From Halopiger goleimassiliensis (lineage in GTDB: Archaea > Halobacteriota > Halobacteria > Halobacteriales > Natrialbaceae), in NCBI RefSeq assembly GCF_000455345.1, contig NZ_HG315691.1:754217-818216 (forward strand): a stretch of 64,000 bases of DNA, read 5' to 3'. The notes under the pieces are model-generated. The model was not told where the DNA came from and did not search any database. It saw only the letters and a list, made by a program, of their open reading frames with translations. The translations under genes were made by a program, and so were the position numbers. Positions 34,356 to 43,761 of this stretch are shown here, in pieces. The first letter of the stretch is position 1. Every line of letters starts with the position of its first letter.

Positions 34356-35600
34356 CTAGGCGAACAGTTGCCGCGCGTCCTCGAGCGCGGCGACCAACTG
34401 GTCGACTTCCTCTCGGGTGTTATAGATGTAGAACGACGCCCGCGTCGAGGCCGGGACGCCGAGTTTGTCGTGCAGCGGCTGGGTGCAGTGGTCGCCGGCC
34501 CGGACGGCGATGGTGTGGTCGTTCATGATCGAGGCCAGATCGTGAGCGTGGACGCCCTCGAGGTTGAAGCTGACGAGGCCGCCGCGGTCGGGACCGCCCT
34601 CGGGACCGTAGATTTCGACGTCGTCTTCCTCGGCGAGACGGTCGTAGGCGTAGGCCGCCAGTTCTTCCTCGTGGGCGCGGATGCGGTCCATGCCGATCTC
34701 CTCGAGCCAGTCGACCGCGGCGTGGAGGCCGACGGCTTCGGCGATGGGCGGCGTGCCGGGTTCGAACTTCCAGGGGAGGTCGCCCCACGTGGAATCCTCG
34801 AAGGTGACCTTGCGGATCATGCCACCGCCGTAGAGATAGGGCTGGAGGTCCTCGAGCAGGTCCCGTTTACCGTAGAGGACGCCGATGCCGGTCGGGCCGG
34901 CCATCTTGTGCCCGGAGAAGGCATAGAAGTCCGCGCCGATCTCCTTCACGTCGACCGGGCGGTTAGGAACGGCCTGTGCGCCGTCGATGAACGAGAGCGC
35001 GCCGTGTTCGTGGGCGAGGTCGGTGAGTTCGGAGACGGGATTGACCGTCCCCAGGGTGTTCGAGACGTGGACCGCCGAGACGATGGCGGCGTCGTCGTCG
35101 ATCAACTCGCGGGCGTGGTCCATGTCGAGGCGGCCGGTCTCGTCGATCCGGATGTACTCGACGTCGGCACCCGTCCGCTTGGCGATCTGTTGCCACGTAA
35201 CCAGCGAGGCGTGGTGTTCCATCTCCGTGAGGACGACCCGGTCGCCGGGCTCGAGTTCGTTCAGCCCCCACGAGTAGGCGATCAGGTTCTCGCCCTCGGT
35301 CGTGTTCTTGGTGAAGACGACCTCCTCGCGGCCGTCGGCGTTGACGAAGTCGGCGACGCGGTCGTGGGCCTCCTCGTAGGCGATGGAGGCCTCCTGACTG
35401 AGGTGGTGGATGCCCCGGTGGACGTTGGCGTTCGTCTGGCGGTAGTAGTCGCTCATCGCGTCGACGACCGCGTCGGGGGTCTGGGTCGTCGCCGCGTTGT
35501 CGAGGTAGACGACCTGCTGGCCGTCGAACTCGCGCTCGAGGATGGGAAACTCCTCGCGGATGGCCTCGACGTCGAGCGACTCGAGGTTCTGGTGGCTCAT
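34356..35600 (-). CDS. sufS: cysteine desulfurase SufS
   Basis: A 414-aa group-II PLP cysteine desulfurase that mobilises sulfur from cysteine for Fe-S clusters. It starts LDNAATTQTPDAVVDAM near residue 34. PLP contacts include EMEHHASLVTW (His130), IDGAQAVPNRPVD (Asp206) and the Schiff-base lysine in FSGHKMAGPTG (K232). The persulfide-forming Cys372 is in RAGDHCTQPLHDKLG. The length matches SufS. With sufU at 32674 it gives a minimal sulfur-mobilising pair; sufBCD are not in the window. Confidence 0.95.
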   Translation of the reverse strand: MSHQNLESLDVEAIREEFPILEREFDGQQVVYLDNAATTQTPDAVVDAMSDYYRQTNANVHRGIHHLSQEASIAYEEAHDRVADFVNADGREEVVFTKNTTEGENLIAYSWGLNELEPGDRVVLTEMEHHASLVTWQQIAKRTGADVEYIRIDETGRLDMDHARELIDDDAAIVSAVHVSNTLGTVNPVSELTDLAHEHGALSFIDGAQAVPNRPVDVKEIGADFYAFSGHKMAGPTGIGVLYGKRDLLEDLQPYLYGGGMIRKVTFEDSTWGDLPWKFEPGTPPIAEAVGLHAAVDWLEEIGMDRIRAHEEELAAYAYDRLAEEDDVEIYGPEGGPDRGGLVSFNLEGVHAHDLASIMNDHTIAVRAGDHCTQPLHDKLGVPASTRASFYIYNTREEVDQLVAALEDARQLFA

Positions 35601-35764
35601 TGGCGACTAGCAGGGGTCCCATACAAAACACTCCTTCGGTTCCGCGACCGCGAGACGGACGAAATCGCCGGTTTCTCCGACGCCGGGATCCGACTGACCC
35701 GGGGCTTTTCCCTGCGTGAGAGGCACCCGCCGGATTAACTGTCCGTTCGTGGTAGCCGCCCGCG

Positions 35765-36763
35765 ATGGCAGCGATACGGACGGTCGATCTGACGAAACGC
35801 TACGGCGACGTCACGGCCGTCGAGGGACTCTCGTTGACCGTCGCGGAAGGGGAGGTGTTCGGATTTCTCGGGCCGAACGGGGCCGGCAAGTCGACTACGA
35901 TCGACCTCCTGCTCGATTACGTCCGCCCGACCGCCGGCTCTGCCGCGGTCCTGGGATACGACGCCCAGGCGGAGTCCGCCGCCGTGAGCCGGCGGGTCGG
36001 CGTCCTCCCGGAGGACGTCGACGTCTACCCGCGGCTGACTGGCCGCCGCCACCTCGAGTTCGCCATCGAGACGCTCGAGGCTGACGACGATCCCGACGCC
36101 CTCCTCGATCGCGTCGGCCTCGCACCCGAGGCCAGGGACCGTCCCGCGGGCGACTACTCGACCGGCATGCGCCAGCGACTCGCGCTCGGGATGGCGCTCG
36201 TCGGCGACCCGGACCTGCTCGTCCTCGACGAACCCGCGACGGGGCTGGACCCCCACGGCATTCGCGAACTCCAGGCGCTCGTCCGCGAGGAGGCCGACCG
36301 CGGGACGACCGTCTTCTTCTCGAGCCACATCCTCGAGCACGTCGAGGCTGTCTGTGACCGCGTCGGCGTCCTGTTCGAGGGCGAACTGGTCGCCGTCGAC
36401 ACGATCGCGGGGCTGCGCGAGTCGATCGGCGACGGCGCGACGATGCGCGTGGCCTTCGCCGAGTCGCCCGCCGATGCCGAGGCCGTCGTCGCCACGATCG
36501 ACGGCGTGACCGACGTCGTCACCGCCGAGGCCTCCCTCGAGTGTACGGTCACGGATCCGCCGGCGAAAGCAACCGTCGTGACCGCGCTCGACGACGCCGG
36601 CGCGACGATCCGGGACCTCCGCCTCGAGGAGCCGTCCCTCGAGTCGCTGTTCACGACGCTGGTCGGCCCGTCGGCGACCGACGACGCAACGGAGCCGTCC
36701 CCCGAGACGGATCGCGACGCCGACTCCTCCGACGTCGAACGCGGCGCGGAGGCGGTCGAATGA
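35765..36763 (+). CDS. ABC transporter ATP-binding protein
   Basis: A 332-aa ABC ATPase. Walker A is GPNGAGKST (residues about 38-46). The signature is YSTGMRQRLALG (a variant of LSGGQ), with Walker B LLVLDEPATGLDP and H-loop SSHILEHVEAVCD. A C-terminal domain of about 100 aa (TMRVAFAESPADAEAV) resembles the regulatory part of exporters of NatA/CcmA type. It overlaps the permease gene by 4 nt. The cargo is unknown; the partner permease is of ABC-2 type. Confidence 0.88.
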   Translation: MAAIRTVDLTKRYGDVTAVEGLSLTVAEGEVFGFLGPNGAGKSTTIDLLLDYVRPTAGSAAVLGYDAQAESAAVSRRVGVLPEDVDVYPRLTGRRHLEFAIETLEADDDPDALLDRVGLAPEARDRPAGDYSTGMRQRLALGMALVGDPDLLVLDEPATGLDPHGIRELQALVREEADRGTTVFFSSHILEHVEAVCDRVGVLFEGELVAVDTIAGLRESIGDGATMRVAFAESPADAEAVVATIDGVTDVVTAEASLECTVTDPPAKATVVTALDDAGATIRDLRLEEPSLESLFTTLVGPSATDDATEPSPETDRDADSSDVERGAEAVE

Positions 36764-37635
36764 GTACGGCCGTCTGGGCGGTCGCCCGCAAGGAGTTCGA
36801 CGACGCCGGCCGCTCGCGGCTGCTGTGGGCGCTCGTGGCGCTGTTGCTCGTCGTCGCGGCGGTCGGCTACGCGGGGCTGTGGGCGGCCGGCGAGTCGATC
36901 ACCGCCCTCGAGGCGCTGGTCTTCCTGGGCCTCCCGCTGCAGGTCCTGTTGCCCGTCGCCGCACTGGTGGTCGGCTACATGGCCGTCGTCGGCGAGCGAC
37001 GATCCGGCCGGATCAAACTCCTGCTCGGGGTGGTGCCGACCCGGGCGGACGTCGTCTTCGGGACGCTCCTTGGCCGGTTCGGCGTCGTCGCCGCCGCCGT
37101 CGGGCTGGCTTTCGCCGTCGCCCTCGTGGCCGGCGCGGTCTTCTTCGGCTCCGCGCCGATCTTCGACTGGCTCGCTTTCGGGGCGATCACGCTCGCGTTC
37201 GGCGCGGCGTTTCTCGCCATCGGCGTCGGCATCTCGGCCGCCGTCGCCTCGCGGGGCCGCGCGCTGGCGCTCGCCGTCGGTTCGTACGTCGCGTTCGTCG
37301 GCCTCTGGGAGTTGCTCACCGCCGGCCCCTACTACTTGCTCTATGGCCACGGCCCGCCCGTCCAGGCGGCCCCCTGGTACCTCGCGCTCGAGCAGTTCAA
37401 TCCGATCGTCGCCTATTCGACGCTCACCGACTACGCGCTGGGGGTCGAGTTGCTCCCGCTCCGGTTGCAGTACGGCCTCGAGACGCCCGCGGCGATCGGG
37501 ATGACGCCCGCCGAGCGGTACTGGGCGGAGATCCCGTTCTACCTCGAGGAGTGGTTCGCCGCGGTGGGGCTGCTCGTCTGGATCGTCGTCCCGCTCGGGA
37601 TCGGCTACTACCGGTTCAGCCGAGCCGACCTGTGA
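36760..37635 (+). CDS. ABC-2 type permease
   Basis: A 291-aa integral membrane protein. It begins STAVWAVARKEFDDAGRSR, the amphipathic start usual in ABC-2 permeases, and has about six hydrophobic helices. It starts at the ATG overlapping the ATPase stop. The large extracytoplasmic segment (PAAIGMTPAERYWAEIPFY) lies before the last helix. Together with the ATPase it forms a half-transporter operon, probably an exporter or membrane-maintenance system. Confidence 0.85.
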   Translation: MSTAVWAVARKEFDDAGRSRLLWALVALLLVVAAVGYAGLWAAGESITALEALVFLGLPLQVLLPVAALVVGYMAVVGERRSGRIKLLLGVVPTRADVVFGTLLGRFGVVAAAVGLAFAVALVAGAVFFGSAPIFDWLAFGAITLAFGAAFLAIGVGISAAVASRGRALALAVGSYVAFVGLWELLTAGPYYLLYGHGPPVQAAPWYLALEQFNPIVAYSTLTDYALGVELLPLRLQYGLETPAAIGMTPAERYWAEIPFYLEEWFAAVGLLVWIVVPLGIGYYRFSRADL

Positions 37636-38065
37636 TCGCTCTCTCGAGAGTGTACGCAATGTCTCGATGTTGTTCACTTCTCCTTCGAATCTGTTTACGG
37701 CGCGTTTGGACGGAGAACATCGAAATGAAGCGTCCTGCTATCGTGGACTCGAGGAGTGGCCACGCCCTCCCCAACCGATTCGCTCCCTTCGGTCGCTCAT
37801 CCCTCGCGCGGTTTCGTCGTCCGGTCTCGAAGGTGCTCACGGGTCACTCCGTTCCCCGTTCGCTCTCCGAGGGATTCGCTCCGCTCATCTCTCGCTTCCC
37901 TCGACCGGACGACAGCGCGCGCCTCCGCACACGGGATGGATGCAGCGCGATCCTTCCTCAGTCTGCGCGCCCGGTTATCGGTCGTCGGACGGAGGCCGAG
38001 CGAACGCTTCGACGAAACTTCCGTCGAGAGCCGGTCGGAGCCGTCGAAGCGTCCGAACTGACCCT
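37636..38065. other. intergenic with dispersed non-coding repeat
   Basis: No gene is seen. AT-richer sequence follows the permease gene (to about 37740). Then comes a C/T-rich segment matching 18459-18640, and an unremarkable stretch to the end of the DUF424 gene. Confidence 0.45.
37764..37935 (+). repeat. dispersed non-coding repeat, copy 2
   Basis: Blocks CCCTCCCCAACCG, GGTGCTCACGGGTCACTCCG, CCCTCGCG and GCGCGCCTCCGC follow in the same order as in 18459-18640. The strong hairpins of copy 1 are not preserved here. Confidence 0.5.
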
Positions 38066-38359
38066 TCAGTACATCCGCAACAACTGCGCGTGGCGCGTCT
38101 CGCCGATCTCGAGGACGTTCGCCTCGTCGATGACGCCCTCGTCGATAGCGAGCGCGACCGCCTGCGTGCCGACGATGTTGGCGATGTCGGCACGGGCGAG
38201 ACTGTCGGCGACCGCGGGTTCGTCGCGTTCTTCGCCGCCGTAGAACTCCTCGGTGACCGTCAGCGAGAACTCACCCTCCTCGAAGGTCTCGCCGAGGACG
38301 TCGCTGTCGCAGACGGTGACCAGCAGCCCCTGTTCGGTCTCGCGCTCGGTGACCAGCAT
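38066..38359 (-). CDS. DUF424 family protein
   Basis: A 97-aa archaeal protein matching DUF424 in length and wording: a start like MLVTERETEQGLLVTVCDSDVLGETFEEGE, then the helical NIVGTQAVALAIDEGVID. The family is widespread in archaea, and a link to translation has been proposed on genome context. It starts 3 nt after the TPR gene stop on the same strand, so they are co-transcribed. Confidence 0.75.
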   Translation of the reverse strand: MLVTERETEQGLLVTVCDSDVLGETFEEGEFSLTVTEEFYGGEERDEPAVADSLARADIANIVGTQAVALAIDEGVIDEANVLEIGETRHAQLLRMY

Positions 38360-38361
38360 GC

Positions 38362-39204
38362 TCACTCGAGTCGCCACTCCTCGTCGCGGTCGTGCTCGCG
38401 GCCGGGATCGGTGATCTCGACGTCCTCACGTGGCGGCGCGCCGCCCGTCGGCTGGCCCTCCATCTCCCGGCGCTGTTCCATCACGTGCTGTTCGGCGCGT
38501 TCGCGTAGTTCGTTGGCCTCGTCGGCGATCTCCTCGGCCTCGTCGTACTCGCCCAGTTCCTCGAGGATGCGGGCTTTCTCCTCGAGAACCGGCGCGTTGC
38601 GCATCCCGAGACGGATGGCGTTGTCGATGCAGTGTAAGGCCTCCTCGGCGAGTCCGCGCTCGGAGAGGAAGAAGGCGCGGTTGTACCACCCCTCCGCAAA
38701 TCGTTCGTCGATCTCGACGGCGCGCTCGGCGTGTTCCAGCGCCTGTGCGGTCTCGCCGAACTCCCAGAGGGCGTAGGCGAGGTTCGTCTCGGCCGTCGCG
38801 GCGTGTTCGCTCGCGTCGTCGATCGCGATGGCCTCCCGGTGGGCCCCGATCGCCTGGTCGTACTCCTCGAGTTCGGCGTGGGCGATGCCCTTGTTGACCC
38901 AGGCCTCCTGCTCGAGGCGGTCGTCCTCGGCGAAGCGGGCGGCCCGCTCGAAGGCCTCGGTGGCCTGCTCGTAGCGGTTGATGCCCATGTAGTTCAGCCC
39001 GACGTCGAGCAGTTCGCCGGCGTCGACCTCGTCCGCCGGTAGCTGTTCCCGGTCGAGCGTGTCGGCGATCACCCGCGAGTCGACGGGGTCGACCTTCGAG
39101 GGGTCGACGTCCAGTTCCGGCGGATCGAGATCGAACTCGTCGTAGGGATCGTCGAACCCCTCCCCTTCGGAGAAGTCGTGACGGTCTCGCTCTCGGTCGG
39201 TCAT
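38362..39204 (-). CDS. tetratricopeptide repeat protein
   Basis: A 280-aa protein with an acidic N terminus (residues about 1-50) followed by about five TPR units (for example NRYEQATEAFERAARF, AHAELEEYDQAIGAHREAIAID and GETAQALEHAERAVEIDERFAEGWYNRA). The tail is charged and non-repetitive. TPR arrays mediate protein-protein contacts; the partner is unknown. It is followed directly by the DUF424 gene. Confidence 0.8.
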   Translation of the reverse strand: MTDRERDRHDFSEGEGFDDPYDEFDLDPPELDVDPSKVDPVDSRVIADTLDREQLPADEVDAGELLDVGLNYMGINRYEQATEAFERAARFAEDDRLEQEAWVNKGIAHAELEEYDQAIGAHREAIAIDDASEHAATAETNLAYALWEFGETAQALEHAERAVEIDERFAEGWYNRAFFLSERGLAEEALHCIDNAIRLGMRNAPVLEEKARILEELGEYDEAEEIADEANELRERAEQHVMEQRREMEGQPTGGAPPREDVEITDPGREHDRDEEWRLE

Positions 39205-39286
39205 TGACGGAACGTCGCGGCCACGACTGTTAAGACCTGCGACCCGGGGTCGGCCCCGTTCGCCGCGTCTCGAGCTTCGATCCCCG

Positions 39287-39976
39287 TCACGACCGGCCGA
39301 ACCCGAGCAGCGAGCGTAGCGTCCGCGTCCGGACGCCGCACTCGCCGGCGTACTCGCAGGACTCGCACTTCGACCGGTTCGTCGTCCGGGGCGGCGGCCC
39401 GTCGAGTTCGCGGACCGTCCGCAGTGCGCGGCGGTAGCGGGCCGTCCGCCGGACCGTCGTCGAGACCGACCGCACGACGCCGTAGGCGGGGTACTCGAGC
39501 CACGCACGTTCGACCGGCTGCTCGTGTTCCCAGGCGAGCGCCTTCGCCGCGGCGACGGCCTGCACCGACTGGCTCTCCCAGACGCCGCGGTCGGGCGGTG
39601 CTCCGCTCGAGACGAGGACGGGTTCGATGGGATCTGCGAGCACCTTGTGGACGACGCCACGGCAGTCACGGCCCGTCACGAGTCGGTTCCGGTCGCGCGG
39701 GTCGCGGAGTCGGTCCCACTCCCCCTCGTCGGCGAGTCGCTCCCGCGTGGCTGCCAGCGTCTCCCGGTAGTCGACCGACGGGACGGCGATCGGTTCGTCC
39801 GCGAGCGTTCCCGCCGGCGCTGCGAGCAACTCCTCGTACCGTCGCTCGAGGTCGCGGATCGCGTCGACACGGGACGGCGGGTCGGGATCGTCCTCGTGCG
39901 TCCGTCGGTAGTAGAGTTTCCGCGGACAGTAGGCGGCGGTTCGCAGGTCGCTGAAGGTGACGTACTCGCTGGCCAC
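39287..39976 (-). CDS. solo Cas4-like protein with degenerate nuclease motif
   Basis: A 229-aa protein of the Cas4/RecB-like (DUF83) group. The first Fe-S cysteine is in AAYCPRKLYY (residues about 15-24). The C-terminal trio is in KCESCEYAGEC (about 204-214). The four cysteines would bind a 4Fe-4S cluster. The middle GVVHKVLADPIEPVLVSSG segment lies where Cas4 has G-(V/I)-I-D and E-x-K. Here the Asp is His and E-x-K is missing, so nuclease activity is doubtful. No CRISPR array or other cas gene is present. Confidence 0.7.
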   Translation of the reverse strand: MASEYVTFSDLRTAAYCPRKLYYRRTHEDDPDPPSRVDAIRDLERRYEELLAAPAGTLADEPIAVPSVDYRETLAATRERLADEGEWDRLRDPRDRNRLVTGRDCRGVVHKVLADPIEPVLVSSGAPPDRGVWESQSVQAVAAAKALAWEHEQPVERAWLEYPAYGVVRSVSTTVRRTARYRRALRTVRELDGPPPRTTNRSKCESCEYAGECGVRTRTLRSLLGFGRS

Positions 39977-40013
39977 GCCCCCGTTGGCCGCCCGATCGGA
40001 TAAAAACGGTCGG

Positions 40014-40604
40014 CTAGAAGTCCACGTTCGTCTCCATCCCCTCGGTGGCGTCCTCGAGGCCGTCCTCGCGGACGTCCGTGGTCATCCGCTCGGAGAGTTC
40101 GGCGTCGGCGAGGATGCTGTCGAACTCGTCGCGGTAGCGGTCGTTCGCGGTGCGGGACTCGTCTTCGGCCTCGGCGACGCGCCGGTAGCGCCGGATCTGC
40201 TCCTCGCTGACGTCGAACTCCGCGGCGAGCGTCGCGTCGTCCTCGTCGCGGCCGCGGATGACGGCGAGGTCGATCTCGGAGGCGTCGTCCTCGCCCACGA
40301 GGTGCAGGGACATGCGGGCCTCGAAGACCGTCTCCGGGTCGACGCCCAGGTCGTCGGCGATTTCGGCGTCGCTCTCCTCGTCGTAAAAGCCCCGTGCGAC
40401 CTGGATCAGTTCGTCGGTCGATAGGGGAGTGTCGAACGCGTAGCGCTCGCGCATCTGGCTGATGACGTTCTCGAGGCGCTCTTCTTCGCTTCGTTCGTCG
40501 GTCGCCAGCGATCCCCGGGTGTTCTCCTGGGATTCGGTGACGGTCTCCTCGCCGTCGGTGACGTCCGTGAAGATATCTCGGAGTTCCTCGGTTTTGTCGT
40601 TCAT
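40014..40604 (-). CDS. conditioned medium-induced protein 4 (Cmi4)-like
   Basis: A 196-aa very acidic protein, rich in Asp and Glu, with two HTH-like segments (DAEIADDLGVDPETVFEAR and DATLAAEFDVSEEQIRRYRRV). It resembles the haloarchaeal Cmi4 family known from growth-phase or medium-induced genes. The TATA-like CTATATAAG at 40628-40636 lies about 26 nt before the ATG, giving a leaderless mRNA. It is divergent from the HdrD-like gene. Function is unknown; a DNA-binding role is inferred from the HTH-like segments. Confidence 0.65.
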   Translation of the reverse strand: MNDKTEELRDIFTDVTDGEETVTESQENTRGSLATDERSEEERLENVISQMRERYAFDTPLSTDELIQVARGFYDEESDAEIADDLGVDPETVFEARMSLHLVGEDDASEIDLAVIRGRDEDDATLAAEFDVSEEQIRRYRRVAEAEDESRTANDRYRDEFDSILADAELSERMTTDVREDGLEDATEGMETNVDF

Positions 40605-40779
40605 GGGTGGACACTCCCGACGGGCGGCTATATAAGCCTGTTGCCAGATTGCGTTGGCCGGCGATAGCTGACACGATCGACAATTATAAACGTGAAACCG
40701 AATCAAAATTTCCGCGGGCAAGCGACGGGATGGGCCACGAGACGGTGTGACAAGAGTTAAGTCACGTCCCCGCACGTCC

Positions 40780-42999
40780 ATGAATATGAACGTGGTAGCG
40801 CAGTCGGTACCAGGCAGGGAGACGTACCTGGGGATCAGCAACACGGAGTACCTGTTGTTCTATCTCCTGGTCGCCATCACCATCTCGGTCTTCCTGTACG
40901 GCGCGTATCAGCGATTCAGCCGATACGCGGCGGGCGACGACGATCCGTTCCCCCGCGTGAACGATCTCCCGGGCCGCATCGTCGGCGCAACCAAGACCGT
41001 CATCTCGAACGAGAAGAACTTCAACAGGGACCTCTACGGCGGGCTGATGCACTCCTTTATCCTCTGGGGGTTCCTGACGCTGTTCATCGCGACGCTGATC
41101 ATCGGTTTCGAACAGTACGGGACGTCGAAACTCATCGGCCTGTACTTCTGGCAGGGCGACTTCTATCTCGCCTACCAGTTCATGGTCGACGCGATGGGCC
41201 TGCTGTTCGTCGTCGGCATCGGGATGGCGATCTACCGGCGCTACTGGGTCCGTAACCACCGACTCTGGGGGCGTCACACCTCCAACGAAGACGACATCTT
41301 CATCTGGACGCTGTTCCTGCTCGGGGTCGGCGGCTTCCTCCTCGAGGGTGCTCGCATCTACGCCACCGGAATGCCCGAACACGAGGTCGTCAGCTTCGTC
41401 GGCTACGGCATCGCGATGGTGTTGCAGGCGATCGACCTGCCGACGCTCGGCCTCGCCGTCGAGGCGACCGAGGCCGGGGCCTACTACAGTTCGGCCGCAC
41501 ACTTCGGTATCAACGCCGAGACGCTCCACTGGCTGTTCTGGTGGTCACACTCGCTGCTGGCGCTGTTTTTCGTCGCGTGGATCCCCTACGCCAAGCCGTT
41601 CCACATGATCTCGTCGTTCGCGAACGTCGTCACGCGCGACGAGAAGGCCGGACAGCGCCTCCCGAACGTGCCCTCTGATCTGGACGCGACCAACGCCGAG
41701 TCCATCGACGATTTCACCTGGAAGGAAATCCTCGACCAGGACGCCTGTACCAAGTGTGGTCGCTGTTCGTCGGTCTGTCCCGCGAAGGCCTCCGACCGCC
41801 CGCTCGATCCGCGCAACGTCATCCTCGACCTGAAGAAGTACCGTGAGGAACTCGACGCCGGCGGCGAGGAGAAGGCGATCATCGCCGACGGCGGCACCTC
41901 GGTGATCGACACCGAGACGATGGAGTCCTGCATGGCCTGTATGGCCTGTATGGACGCCTGTCCCGTCGAGATCGAGCACCTCAAGAGCTTCACCAAGCTC
42001 AACCGCCAGATGACCGACCAGGGCGACGTCGCCCCCAGCATGCAGGACGTCTTCCAGAACGTCATGCAAAACGGCAACACCTTCGGCGACAGCCCGCGCA
42101 ACCGCGGCGACTGGGCCGACGCCCTCGAGTTCGACGTCCCTGACGCCCGCGAGGAGGACGTCGACTACCTCTGGTACGTCGGCGACTTCCCGAGCTACGA
42201 CGAGCGCAACAAGCAGGTCGCCCGGTCGCTGGCGACCATCCTCAAGGAGGCCGACGTCAGCTTCGGCATCCTCTTCGACGACGAGAAGTACGACGGCAAC
42301 GACATTCGCCGCGTCGGCGAGGAACTGCTCTACGTCGAACTCGCCGGTCACCACGTCGAGACCTGGGAGGACTGCGAGTTCGACAAGATCGTCTGTACGG
42401 ACCCCCACTCCTACAACACGTTCAAGAACGAGTATCCGGAGCTCAACTTCGACGAGTTCGCGGACGACCCGATGATGCCGTTCGAGTACGACGAGCAGTG
42501 GAACGCGGACGGCGAGATCGAGGTGCTCCACTGGACCCAGGCCGTCGAGGAACTCGTGAACGAGGGCAACCTCGACCTGAACGGCGACGAACTCGACTAC
42601 ACCGTCACCTACCACGACCCCTGTCACCTGGGCCGGTACAACGACGAGTACGAGGCCCCGCGCGAACTCATCCGCGCCACGGGCTGTGAACTCGACGAGA
42701 TGCCCCGCAACCGCGACAACTCCTTCTGTTGTGGCGGCGGCGGTGGCGGCCTCTGGATGGACTTCGAGGAAGAGCCCAAACCCAGCGAGGAACGCATCCG
42801 CGAGGCGCTCGAGGACACCGACAACGGCCCCGACGTCGAGAAGTTCGTCGTCGCCTGCCCGATGTGCATGACGATGTACGAGGACGGCCGCAAGACCGGC
42901 GGCTACGAGGACGAGATCGAAATCGTCGACGTCGCCGAACTCATCGTCGAGGCGATCGACGCCGAGGACGAGGCGAAACTCGAAGTCGCCGCGGACTAA
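40780..42999 (+). CDS. HdrD-like membrane Fe-S oxidoreductase
   Basis: A 739-aa protein. The N-terminal 290 residues hold about six transmembrane helices of the NarI/HdrE-like cytochrome-b type (YLLFYLLVAITISVFLYG and others). Two 4Fe-4S clusters follow, CTKCGRCSSVCPAK (residues about 320-333) and CMACMACMDACPVEI (about 380-394). A C-terminal part carries one full CCG domain (HDPCHLGRYNDEY...CCGGGGGGLW...ACPMCMTMY). The first CCG-like segment lacks its cysteines. Such proteins pass electrons between a soluble donor (often ETF) and the quinone pool. TTAAG near 40758 lies 22 nt before the start, fitting a leaderless mRNA. Confidence 0.85.
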   Translation: MNMNVVAQSVPGRETYLGISNTEYLLFYLLVAITISVFLYGAYQRFSRYAAGDDDPFPRVNDLPGRIVGATKTVISNEKNFNRDLYGGLMHSFILWGFLTLFIATLIIGFEQYGTSKLIGLYFWQGDFYLAYQFMVDAMGLLFVVGIGMAIYRRYWVRNHRLWGRHTSNEDDIFIWTLFLLGVGGFLLEGARIYATGMPEHEVVSFVGYGIAMVLQAIDLPTLGLAVEATEAGAYYSSAAHFGINAETLHWLFWWSHSLLALFFVAWIPYAKPFHMISSFANVVTRDEKAGQRLPNVPSDLDATNAESIDDFTWKEILDQDACTKCGRCSSVCPAKASDRPLDPRNVILDLKKYREELDAGGEEKAIIADGGTSVIDTETMESCMACMACMDACPVEIEHLKSFTKLNRQMTDQGDVAPSMQDVFQNVMQNGNTFGDSPRNRGDWADALEFDVPDAREEDVDYLWYVGDFPSYDERNKQVARSLATILKEADVSFGILFDDEKYDGNDIRRVGEELLYVELAGHHVETWEDCEFDKIVCTDPHSYNTFKNEYPELNFDEFADDPMMPFEYDEQWNADGEIEVLHWTQAVEELVNEGNLDLNGDELDYTVTYHDPCHLGRYNDEYEAPRELIRATGCELDEMPRNRDNSFCCGGGGGGLWMDFEEEPKPSEERIREALEDTDNGPDVEKFVVACPMCMTMYEDGRKTGGYEDEIEIVDVAELIVEAIDAEDEAKLEVAAD

Positions 43000-43047
43000 C
43001 TCCGCGGACGAATCCGTTCGCTCGAGGGGACGCCGATCCGGCCTTTT

Positions 43048-43485
43048 TCACGATGAAATCGTTCTCGGATCGATGCGATCGACGAGTCCATCGAAGTCGT
43101 CGTCGAAACTGAGCACGGCGTCGATGTCGTTCGTTTCGACGATCGCAATCGTGCTCGCATCCGTGAAACTGAGCGAGTGATCCGCGTACGTTTCGAATAC
43201 CTCGAGCGTCTTTTCGAACAGATCGGGCGTTATCGTCGTCAACTCGATCCGTTCCGGATACGCTCCTCGGCCGAGGATTCGCTGACCGAGCGTCCAGGCG
43301 TCGTCGTGACTACCGGTTCGTTTTCTCGTCAGAGTTATCGCCTCGTCGACGACGTAATCGCTCGTGTACGGCCGTCCGAACCGCCCTTCGAAGACGGCTC
43401 GCATCGCGTTCGATGCGGACTCGTGTCTCGCAGCGTCCGTGTCGTACTGAGCGAAGAAGACGCCAGTATCGATAACTACACTCAT
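43048..43485 (-). CDS. vapC: PIN-domain toxin (VapC-like)
   Basis: A 145-aa PIN-domain ribonuclease. The acidic catalytic residues are in VVIDTGVFFAQ (Asp6), VVDEAITL (Glu near 49), FTDASTIAI (Asp near 109) and SFDDDFDG (Asp near 127-129). It overlaps the upstream antitoxin gene by 4 nt. VapC toxins cut specific RNAs, often initiator tRNA or rRNA. The RNA target here is unknown. Confidence 0.85.
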   Translation of the reverse strand: MSVVIDTGVFFAQYDTDAARHESASNAMRAVFEGRFGRPYTSDYVVDEAITLTRKRTGSHDDAWTLGQRILGRGAYPERIELTTITPDLFEKTLEVFETYADHSLSFTDASTIAIVETNDIDAVLSFDDDFDGLVDRIDPRTISS

Positions 43486-43760
43486 TCGTCGTATAACACG
43501 TCGTCGATGTCTGCTTCCGCCGTTTCGACGCCGGAGCTAACCGTCTCGGAAAGCCACTGGTCGATCTCCTCCGCTGACAGCGGTTCGAACTCGTCGCGGA
43601 ACGAATCGATCAACTCGTCTTTCGACTCGTAGCTGTCGGTGACGATCCGTTCGAGCAGTTCCTGCTGGGTCACGTTCGTCCCGGTCTCGAGCCTGATCTC
43701 GGCCTGTAGCTCCTCGAGGCGGGATTTCGTCGCGTCCGTGACCTTGATCGAGGTGGCCAT
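43482..43760 (-). CDS. vapB: antitoxin of the VapBC pair
   Basis: A 92-aa protein. The N-terminal part MATSIKVTDATKSRLEELQAEI has the beta-strand and helix pattern of ribbon-helix-helix DNA-binding domains. The C terminus is acidic and would wrap the toxin. The chosen start MATSIKV is preceded by an operator-like palindrome; upstream extension is not RHH-like. It probably represses its own promoter. Confidence 0.8.
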   Translation of the reverse strand: MATSIKVTDATKSRLEELQAEIRLETGTNVTQQELLERIVTDSYESKDELIDSFRDEFEPLSAEEIDQWLSETVSSGVETAEADIDDVLYDE

Positions 43761-43761
43761 A

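Noticed and set aside
39287-39976. Possible CRISPR locus because of the Cas4-like gene
   Set aside because: No repeat-spacer array and no other cas genes occur within the window.
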